From a bacterium (lineage in GTDB: Bacteria > Verrucomicrobiota > Verrucomicrobiae > Limisphaerales > J093): a stretch of 5,029 nt of DNA. Every line of letters begins with the position of its first letter. Positions within the stretch are counted from its first letter, which is position 1. The stretch spans positions 1-5,029 of the forward strand of contig JAKCAB010000853.1 of the NCBI GenBank assembly GCA_021839785.1. Reading direction: 5' to 3'. The position numbers and the translations under genes were made by a program. The notes beneath the pieces were generated by a model. The model saw only the letters and a program-made list of their open reading frames with translations. It ran no database searches and was not told where the DNA came from. Of the stretch, positions 1 through 5,029 are shown piece by piece.

Positions 1-214
1 CGAAGTATGGCAGATACTGGACGATGTCCGGACTGTCCGGGAACTTGGCGTTGCCGGTGAGGTTGGCGACCGCCGTGCCGCCCCCGATGTTGAGGAATGC
101 TTTGGCGGTGATGACGCCTTGCGGACTCGTGGGGGCGGCCGCCTGAGCCAGGATCGCCCCAGCCCCGACCGCGGCAATGCCGCAGGCGACCATTTTTAGC
201 AGTCTGTTGGCCAT
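1..214 (-). CDS. Exported protein, N-terminal fragment with signal peptide and start of a PA14-like module (partial)
   Basis: The reading frame opens with ATG at 214-212 and runs off the left edge without a stop, giving 71 visible residues. Residues 1-27 form a typical Sec signal peptide: a short basic start (MANRLLK), a hydrophobic Ala/Gly/Val/Leu core and an Ala-rich cleavage region (AQAAA) near residues 23-27. The mature start has the pattern 'AFLNIGGG', then 'NLTGNAKFPDSPD', then 'YLPYF'. This matches the opening of the PA14-type module in the large protein encoded at the other end of the window (FWGG, then DSTLVADPRYPGNPD, then a Phe), so the two proteins are probably related in architecture. 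The start is chosen because the signal peptide follows it directly; only a weak purine-rich stretch (AAAGAAAGAAA) lies upstream in place of a clear Shine-Dalgarno. The protein is probably secreted or surface-exposed. The rest of its domains, and hence its function, lie outside the window. The family assignment from this short stretch is tentative; the coding call is firm. Confidence 0.8.
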   Translation of the reverse strand, partial: MANRLLKMVACGIAAVGAGAILAQAAAPTSPQGVITAKAFLNIGGGTAVANLTGNAKFPDSPDIVQYLPYF

Positions 215-490
215 AGGTTTCTTTCTTTGGTTGTTTGGTTTATCCAGCTTCCGGCCGCATGTCCCTGCATCTGCACGCGCCCCTTACCGTCCCGGGCTCC
301 GGCCTTCCGGGGCTCAGCGCGTGCAAAGCAACAATGTACGTAAACCGCAAGCATGGTGTAAGTGGCAGTACATAGACCCGGTGGCTCGACTTAGGCAAGA
401 ACAAAGTAGCCAACCAATTTGCGTTAAGAAGATTGTTACCCGAGAAGGGACGTTGGGTCGCGGGAACCGGTCGCGGCGCAAGAATCCGTT
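215..490 (-). promoter_or_regulatory. AT-richer intergenic stretch, likely promoter and leader region of the exported-protein gene at 214-1
   Basis: No convincing gene is seen here on either strand. The part from about 330 to 450 is visibly richer in A and T than the coding DNA around it, as expected upstream of a transcribed gene. On the minus strand an imperfect sigma-70-like pair exists: TTGCCT, 18 bases, then TATGTA, at roughly 399-370. It matches consensus poorly, so no promoter is claimed at base level. An A-rich leader (AACCAAACAACCAAAGAAAGAAACC) of about 25 bases immediately precedes the ATG at 214; in abbreviated form it is a low-structure purine and C run and may serve as the translation initiation region. 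Other items are minor: ATGTAC at 334-339 with its inverted copy at 368-373, and an 8-base direct repeat GGTCGCGG at 456-463 and 469-476. Neither is strong enough to call an operator. Confidence 0.35.
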
Positions 491-670
491 TTACTCGACA
501 GGCATGAAGACGTGGGCCGGAAAACCTGAGACCCAGTGCCGGGGCGACTGCGACGGCGCTACGCCACGACCGGCCTGGAACACGAACGGCGGCTCACAGA
601 CCCGGCCGTCGGGGGCAATGGCGCCGCCCATCGCAAAGCGCCCCACGGGGCCCGGCGCGTCCAGGAGTCG
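491..670 (-). other. In-frame protein-like stretch after the hydrolase stop codon (possible small ORF, decayed tail or readthrough extension)
   Basis: Directly after the TAG stop at 673-671 of the SGNH hydrolase the same frame stays open for 59 further codons to a TAA at 493-491. Its codons mostly end in G or C, like the real genes here, and the translation looks protein-like, with the segments 'GPVGRFAMGGAIAPDGRV', 'EPPFVFQAGRGV' and 'HWVSGFPAHVFMPVE'. An internal ATG at 631-629 would give a 46-residue protein; a GTG lies slightly upstream. No ribosome binding site is evident and I do not recognise the family. Alternatives are a decayed C-terminal portion of an ancestral longer protein, a remnant of a separate gene, or a chance open frame in GC-rich DNA. 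The opposite strand is also open here with coinciding third codon positions, so codon composition alone does not settle whether or on which strand it is coded. Confidence 0.25.
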
Positions 671-2464
671 CTACGGCTGGCGCCCCGGCGGCCCGGCGCG
701 GTTGCGGGGTGAGCGTGCCCCGGCGCGGGCATGTTCCTGCCACTCGCGAAATCGCGGCGCCTCCGGGTACGCCCCGACCAGACTTGCGAATTCCGTCGCG
801 GCGGCGGCTGGCTGTCCGAGTTCGCGGAGGAGCATGCCCAGGTTGAACTGCAGCTTCCAATCCTGCGGCCGTTGTGTCACGGCCCGCCGGTAAACCTCCA
901 AGGCGCGTTGCACCGTAGGCGGAGCCAGGGCAGCCTCCGCCGCATGCAAGGTCTGTTCCGCGAGCGCCTGCCGCTCCGCGTGGTCCAACTGCCCGGTGAA
1001 TGGCGGGCGGGTGGTCAAATCCACCATCGCCGCGCGAACGTTGATCTCGTCCCAAGCGGTGAAGGCGAGCGCGTCGGCACATTCCTGCCGCGACGGTGCG
1101 GCGGTCCCGGCGGGTGGTCCGAGGCGGTTGCCCAAGACCGCCTCGATGGCCGGATATATCGCCAAGGCGAGCGCGTAGTCGCCGTCGAAGGTCGGATGGA
1201 CGTGGTCGTTGAAGAAGCGTCGGCCGGGAATGCCTTGCTCGCCCGTGTCCGCCTCGGCGAGGGCGCGCTCCGCGTCCACCAGGTTAACCCCGACACCAGC
1301 CAAATCCGCGGCGGTTTCGCGGATGAAGGCGTTCAACCGGCGGTCAGTGCGGAACTGGAGCGCGTCCCAGTCTCGGGCCAACGCGAACTCTGCACGGGCG
1401 GCCGGCACGTCGCCGCCAGCCAGGAGACTGCGCGCCAACCGGAAATGCAGCTCGGCGAAATGGTCGTCCAAGCTCAACGCCTGGCGGTAATTGCCGATGG
1501 CTTCAGCCCGCCGGCCGGCGGTCTCGGCAGCGACTCCCCGCGCGTAAGCGGCTGCCCAATCGGCTTGCGTGGACGCGGTCAGATCGGCGCGGTGCAATGA
1601 AGCCAGCGGCGGGCAATCCTGAAGGTTGCCTGGCACCGTGCAGAGAACCACCTTCGCGCCCGCCTTCGTCCCGGCCCGACAAATGGCTGCCAGGTTTGCC
1701 CGGAAGTGTTCGCCGAGCCGCAGGCGCCGCGGATCGTCTGCAGCCAGGCGATGCCGGCGGAAATATTCCGCGTCCTGCGTTTCTTTGCGTTCGGAACCGC
1801 GGACCAGAGCCGACGTGAGCAACTGCCCCAGCCGCGAGGATTGCAGCGCCTGCCGCGCCCGGATGAAGGTGAGGTTCTGCGTCCAGGCGGGCACGTCCGG
1901 ATCGGGCGCATGCAGGCCCACGGCTTCGTTGTTGCCCATGTACACGAGGTACAAGTCCGGTTGGAAGTGCGCGCATTCCTCCGCTATGGGGCGGACAACG
2001 TGGGAGTTGATCCCGCGCATGGCGGTGTTGACGAACTCGAAGCGGATGCCCGGATGGCGCCGTTCGAGGATCACCGTCAAGATGCGCTGGAAACTGAACG
2101 CCGGATCGGGCGTGCCCATCGCCGCCGATTCGCCCAGCACAAAGACCCGCAGGGTACCGCGCGGCTTCGACGCGGGCAGGCGGAAAAAGTCGGGCCGCGC
2201 GGAGGGCTTGTGGAGCCAGAATTGCCAGGCGTAGCAATCGTTCGGAGTGTAGTAGTCACCGCCGCCGGCTTTAAGAAAGAAGCGTGTGGGGTACCCGTAC
2301 CCGCCCCACCGCAGCCCGGTCTCGAGCAAGACCAAAACGACGAGCGGCGAGAGCAGCATCACGCCCACCCGCAACGCCCAGCGGCGCCAACCAGCCGGGG
2401 GGCGGGGATTACACCGCGCCGGCGATTTCGGCGATGGCTCGGCGGGGCGTTTGCGCGGGCGCAT
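671..2464 (-). CDS. Membrane-anchored SGNH/GDSL-type hydrolase with nested and C-terminal TPR repeats
   Basis: Probable esterase or acyl-hydrolase of the SGNH fold, held in the inner membrane with its body on the periplasmic side. Numbering is from the ATG at 2464 (597 residues). A basic, Pro-rich N-terminus is followed by one membrane helix at about residues 32-50 (MLLSPLVVLVLLE). All four SGNH consensus residues are visible: Ser113 in VLGESAAMG (block I, GES instead of GDS), Gly151 in AMRGINS, Asn179 in GNNE (block III), and Asp420/His423 in NDHVHP (block V, DxxH). Between blocks III and V, at about 304-367, sit two TPR-like helical hairpins (AEAIGNYRQALSLDD and AARAEFALARDWD). Two more lie near 520-572 (ALEVYRRAVTQRPQD and AATEFASLVGAYPE). 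The protein ends in a basic tail and a TAG stop. A TTG at 2482 would add six residues; the ATG is preferred although neither has a clear Shine-Dalgarno. The substrate is unknown. Flanking genes encode secreted carbohydrate-binding-type proteins, which suggests but does not prove deacylation of a polysaccharide. Confidence 0.88.
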   Translation of the reverse strand: MRPRKRPAEPSPKSPARCNPRPPAGWRRWALRVGVMLLSPLVVLVLLETGLRWGGYGYPTRFFLKAGGGDYYTPNDCYAWQFWLHKPSARPDFFRLPASKPRGTLRVFVLGESAAMGTPDPAFSFQRILTVILERRHPGIRFEFVNTAMRGINSHVVRPIAEECAHFQPDLYLVYMGNNEAVGLHAPDPDVPAWTQNLTFIRARQALQSSRLGQLLTSALVRGSERKETQDAEYFRRHRLAADDPRRLRLGEHFRANLAAICRAGTKAGAKVVLCTVPGNLQDCPPLASLHRADLTASTQADWAAAYARGVAAETAGRRAEAIGNYRQALSLDDHFAELHFRLARSLLAGGDVPAARAEFALARDWDALQFRTDRRLNAFIRETAADLAGVGVNLVDAERALAEADTGEQGIPGRRFFNDHVHPTFDGDYALALAIYPAIEAVLGNRLGPPAGTAAPSRQECADALAFTAWDEINVRAAMVDLTTRPPFTGQLDHAERQALAEQTLHAAEAALAPPTVQRALEVYRRAVTQRPQDWKLQFNLGMLLRELGQPAAAATEFASLVGAYPEAPRFREWQEHARAGARSPRNRAGPPGRQP

Positions 2465-2605
2465 TGTTTTTTGAGGGCTCAACGGCTACAGGCTAAACCC
2501 AACTCCCGAATGGAACGGGGAGCGCACGCGCGAAGACGCTGGCCCAGGCGGCGGGAAGTGGTCCGGCAAGGCGACAACCTCGCGGCGAACTGAGTTGGGG
2601 TGCAT
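2465..2605. other. Intergenic spacer upstream of the SGNH hydrolase
   Basis: About 140 bases separate the hairpin at 2606-2650 from the hydrolase ATG. Base composition is as GC-rich as the genes and I find no convincing promoter hexamers on the minus strand. A short minus-strand frame (ATG at 2605, TAG at 2488-2486, 39 codons, starting MHPNSVRREV) ends four bases before the alternative TTG start of the hydrolase. It has no ribosome binding site and no recognisable family, so it is noted only as a possible leader peptide. A GGGAG sequence lies near 2502-2506, too far from either hydrolase start to be a normal Shine-Dalgarno. Confidence 0.3.
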
Positions 2606-2650
2606 AACGGAAGGGGGCCGGATTGTTCCGGCCCCCCTCGTGCTTCCGTT
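2606..2650 (-). terminator. Two-part GC-rich hairpin after the large secreted-protein gene, probable terminator or 3' end structure
   Basis: An inner stem of ten perfect pairs (GGGGGCCGGA at 2613-2622 with TCCGGCCCCC at 2627-2636) closes a four-base loop. An outer stem of seven perfect pairs (AACGGAA at 2606-2612 with TTCCGTT at 2644-2650) encloses it, with a one-sided bulge at 2637-2643. It begins about 20 bases downstream of the TAA stop at 2673-2671, where a terminator of that gene should lie. No run of T follows on the minus strand (the next bases are ATGCACCCC), so it is not a textbook intrinsic terminator. It may act as an RNA end-stabilising structure or a U-tract-poor terminator. Confidence 0.5.
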
Positions 2651-2670
2651 GAAACATTTCTCTGACCGGC

Positions 2671-5029
2671 TTATTGCTTGGCCCGATAGTACTTCCCCGG
2701 GCCGGCCGGGGCGATGCTGGCCGGGCTGGTCAGACCGGTTACATCGCTCCACGGACCGGTGATCGCATCGGCTGCCTGCAACGTCCCCGTCCAAGTCACG
2801 CGCACGTTCGCGCCGTCCCGCGAGATGCTGAGGGTCGGGGCGGTCGTGGTGGCGCCGTCGTTGAAGTCCCAGTAAGCCGTCAGCTTGGTGCTGGCGGCGA
2901 GGTCGGTGGGCGCCGTGCCCGAAGCCAGTTTCTGGACGTCGCTTTCGGCCAGGGCTGTCCCAAACACGGCGAAGTCGTCCTCCATACCGTGCATGTTGTT
3001 CCCTACGCCGGTATTATCGGCGCCCAGATACAAACTGGTGAAGTCGGTCGGCAGCGGCGCCGTGTTGCTGCCTTCCAGGAATAACACGCCGTCGATCCAG
3101 ATCTGCTTCACATCGGCCTTCTTTGAGAAGACGAAGTGGTGCCACTTGGTGGTCCACCAAGTGTCGTCCCCAACCGACAGGTAATCGGGCAGCGTGTTGA
3201 TGGCGGCGTTGATGCGCTGGGTGCCAGCATCGCAGCAGCCCGCAGTGTCGAAGTAGATGTTGTCATTGTTCCACGGCGTGTGCGCCTGCCAACCGCGTTG
3301 GCCGTTGTTGCTCGAAGGCGAAACCGCCCAGAACGCCGAGGAGGCGTTGATGTCATACCGCTTGAGCCAGAACGAGAAGGACATCTCGTCGTTTGCGGTG
3401 ATGGCGTTCAGCCAACTGGCGTCATAAATATACACTGCGGTCCGCTGACCGGTGGTGCCGAAGTCCATGCTGTAATCGCCGGCTTTGCCGGTGTGACCGC
3501 CGGCGTCCGGCGTGAAGGCGGCGTTACCCATCACGAGCCCGAGGTAGCTGTGGAGTTTGTCCTTGGTGATCGGCGCCACCATGAACTGCCACTCGTACTT
3601 GGCCGTGTTCCCGCCGGCCACCGGGTAAAGCAGGCTCACCTGGTGCGTGGATCGGGCCGCAAACAGCGGGCTTGGCGTGTAAGCTACCGTGGCCACGCCG
3701 CCATCCTTGGTGACCGTCGCGGCCACCTGGGCACCGTCCACCATGAGCGTCACGTTGTTCTGCGCCCAAGGCGTCGCGCCATCCACATGCACCACTTGAA
3801 CCAGGTTGGGCGCTGCGTTGGTGGTGTCGGGCGTGGGCTTCGTGGAGAGGAACAAACCATCGGGAGTCACCGGGGCGCTGAAGAACTTCCCGGGGATCGG
3901 GGTCAGGTTGCCGGCGGGGGTGGTGTCCGTGGTCTTCCGCCACGCCACCTGGCAATAATCGCCCCCGGTTCCCTCTTTGTAAATGGCCTCCATGTAGTAC
4001 CGCTTGCCCGCCACCAACGAGATCGGGATGGCCGTGGTGTAGGCTACGCCCGGTTCCGTGAAGGCGTTGCAGCAGCCGGTTTGTTCCGCGATCAACTCGG
4101 CGTTGGCCGGATTGTCGTCCGTGGGGCTCATGAACAATCGCGACGAGTCGTCGCTGCGAAGGAAGAAGTCATAGTCTCCGCTCTCCGCGGGAATGAGCAC
4201 GCCGGAGATCCGGCCACCGTACCCCTCGTGGCTGTCGTCCGGGAAGACCGGGCGACTGTCGAACGCGGTGGTGTTGACCGTCCAGTCCGGGTTGCCGGGA
4301 TAGCGAGGATCGGCCACCAGTGTGCTGTCGAGGCTGTTGTCCGAGGTGGACAGGCCGCCCCAGAAGTCGAACACCAGGACACCTTGCCGGTCGATGAAGG
4401 TGTAGAACGTGACTTTGCTGTTGGCGGCGATCATGTTGCCCGGAAGGTCTTTGACGCCGTTCACGGTCACGGTGTAGGCGGTGGCGCCTGGGGTCTGCTT
4501 CGCCGTCGTAAGGACGACGTTGGTCAGATCTCGGACCTCCGCCGCGGAGATGGCGAGCGCGGGGCTGAGGGAGTAGTTCGCGAGAACCGTGGCGGTCGCG
4601 GGATCCACCGGCTCGGAGAAACTCAGCGTAGCCTTGGTGTAGCTGGGGCTGCCGGCGGCCGAGACAATGGTCGGCGGCGTGACGTCCTTGATCACCGTCA
4701 GCGTGGCCTCGGCGCTGGTCGCAGTCCCCTGCGCCCCGCCGCCGACGACGGAGAATTTCGCGCCGTTATCGGCGTAAGCCGTCCGCGCCAGGGTGTACAT
4801 GCCGTTCGTCGCGTCGGTAATGGCCGAGCCATTCTTCTTCCACTGGTAAATGTACGGCGGCGTGCCGTCCAGCACGACGCTGAAGGTGGCGGGGTCGCCT
4901 TCGTTCACCGTGAGGCTGGCCGGCTGGGTGGTGATGGTCACAGGGCCGCTGCCTTTGTCGAAAGTCGAGAGGTACTCGCCTGGGATCGGCATGGAGGAGT
5001 CAATGAGGAAACCCGGATCCTGGACCGCC
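2671..5029 (-). CDS. Large secreted multidomain protein (PA14 / Ig-like / LamG), C-terminal 785 residues; 5' end beyond window
   Basis: The frame is open from the right edge to a TAA at 2673-2671. The Met at 4992 is internal: twelve in-frame residues precede it, and the residues around it (ending in PIPGEYLS) look like the last strand of a PA14 module. Numbered from that Met, the order is: an Ig-like domain at about 17-101 (TITTQPASLTVNEGDPATF, then QWKKNG), lacking the usual disulfide cysteines; an Ig-like domain of the SbsA/Big_5 type at about 103-200 (LSFSEPVDPATA); a PA14-like domain at about 204-373 (FFLRSDDSSRLF, TGCCNAF, YYMEAIYKEG, ending PIPGKFFS); another Ig-like domain at about 375-473; a LamG/concanavalin A-like domain at about 480-695 (WHHFVFSK, IWIDG, MEDDFAVFGTAL); and a C-terminal beta module at 717-773 (TGPWSDV). 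These modules typically bind glycans or proteins outside the cell. No catalytic domain, transmembrane helix or PEP-CTERM sorting tail is visible. The signal peptide must lie upstream. Substrate or partner is unknown. Confidence 0.92.
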   Translation of the reverse strand, partial: AVQDPGFLIDSSMPIPGEYLSTFDKGSGPVTITTQPASLTVNEGDPATFSVVLDGTPPYIYQWKKNGSAITDATNGMYTLARTAYADNGAKFSVVGGGAQGTATSAEATLTVIKDVTPPTIVSAAGSPSYTKATLSFSEPVDPATATVLANYSLSPALAISAAEVRDLTNVVLTTAKQTPGATAYTVTVNGVKDLPGNMIAANSKVTFYTFIDRQGVLVFDFWGGLSTSDNSLDSTLVADPRYPGNPDWTVNTTAFDSRPVFPDDSHEGYGGRISGVLIPAESGDYDFFLRSDDSSRLFMSPTDDNPANAELIAEQTGCCNAFTEPGVAYTTAIPISLVAGKRYYMEAIYKEGTGGDYCQVAWRKTTDTTPAGNLTPIPGKFFSAPVTPDGLFLSTKPTPDTTNAAPNLVQVVHVDGATPWAQNNVTLMVDGAQVAATVTKDGGVATVAYTPSPLFAARSTHQVSLLYPVAGGNTAKYEWQFMVAPITKDKLHSYLGLVMGNAAFTPDAGGHTGKAGDYSMDFGTTGQRTAVYIYDASWLNAITANDEMSFSFWLKRYDINASSAFWAVSPSSNNGQRGWQAHTPWNNDNIYFDTAGCCDAGTQRINAAINTLPDYLSVGDDTWWTTKWHHFVFSKKADVKQIWIDGVLFLEGSNTAPLPTDFTSLYLGADNTGVGNNMHGMEDDFAVFGTALAESDVQKLASGTAPTDLAASTKLTAYWDFNDGATTTAPTLSISRDGANVRVTWTGTLQAADAITGPWSDVTGLTSPASIAPAGPGKYYRAKQ

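Noticed and set aside
292..317. Imperfect hairpin GGGCTCCGG / CCGGGGCTC near 294-316 as a terminator
   Set aside because: It needs two G-U pairs on the plus strand and is mismatched on the minus strand, where all genes lie, and it has no T run.
456..476. Direct repeat GGTCGCGG (two copies 13 bases apart) as a regulator binding site or CRISPR-like repeat
   Set aside because: Only two short GC-rich copies; expected by chance in this composition and not array-like.
177..893. Plus-strand open frame of 238 codons beginning inside the exported-protein gene
   Set aside because: It is antisense to a clear signal peptide at one end and to the hydrolase C-terminus at the other. The translation is rich in Arg, Pro and Gly without recognisable domains, and its third positions coincide with those of the minus-strand frame, which explains why it is open.
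594..1082. Minus-strand frame of 162 codons overlapping the hydrolase 3' end
   Set aside because: Arg/Gly/Ala-rich out-of-frame translation inside the region coding for TPR units; no domain evidence.
731..1600. Long plus-strand frame of 289 codons antisense to the hydrolase
   Set aside because: It lies opposite a gene with complete SGNH motifs; the translation has no family features and is a typical GC-rich shadow.
1706..2593. Long plus-strand frame of 295 codons antisense to the hydrolase start
   Set aside because: It mirrors the hydrolase coding strand and spacer, has no motifs and no plausible initiation signal.
2671..4992. ATG at 4992 as the true start of the large secreted protein
   Set aside because: The frame is open to the window edge, no signal peptide follows the ATG, and the preceding residues fit the end of an upstream PA14 module.
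1..5029. Mobile element, tRNA or rRNA content
   Set aside because: No transposase or integrase motifs, terminal inverted repeats, cloverleaf-like sequence or rRNA signature was seen on either strand.

Overview
The window is GC-rich DNA whose supported genes all lie on the minus strand, so transcription runs from high to low coordinates. It looks like a chromosomal segment of a Verrucomicrobiota-type bacterium (Pedosphaera/Limisphaera-like), or less likely a planctomycete. The basis is protein style: a very large secreted protein of PA14, Ig-like and LamG modules with a 'TGPW.DV' C-terminal module, a second short exported protein of the same style, and a membrane-anchored SGNH hydrolase carrying TPR repeats. 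This assignment is inferred; there is no phylogenetic marker gene in the window.

Layout in transcription order. (1) 5029 to 2671: the 3' portion of a large secreted multidomain protein. The frame is open through the right edge, and the methionine at 4992 is internal. (2) 2670 to 2465: a spacer of about 206 bases with a strong two-part hairpin (2606-2650), probably a transcription end signal. (3) 2464 to 671: a complete SGNH/GDSL-type hydrolase with an N-terminal membrane anchor, all four S-G-N-H consensus residues, two TPR units nested between catalytic blocks and two more at the C-terminus. (4) 670 to 491: an in-frame, protein-like stretch directly after the hydrolase TAG stop, of unknown status. 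(5) 490 to 215: an AT-richer intergenic stretch that probably holds the promoter and leader of the next gene. (6) 214 to 1: the first 71 codons of another exported protein, with a signal peptide and the beginning of what resembles a PA14-type module, cut by the left edge.

Functionally this looks like a cell-surface neighbourhood. Two secreted proteins with likely glycan- or protein-binding modules flank a membrane-anchored, periplasm-facing esterase-like enzyme. PA14 and LamG modules often bind carbohydrate, and many SGNH enzymes remove acyl groups from polysaccharides, so a role in polysaccharide recognition or trimming is plausible, but no substrate can be read from the sequence. The spacers of about 206 and 456 bases argue against one tight operon. 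No RNA genes, CRISPR arrays, insertion sequences or other mobile elements were recognised. I did not find a clearly novel system. The most unusual items are the post-stop reading frame at 491-670 and the TPR units nested inside the SGNH fold.
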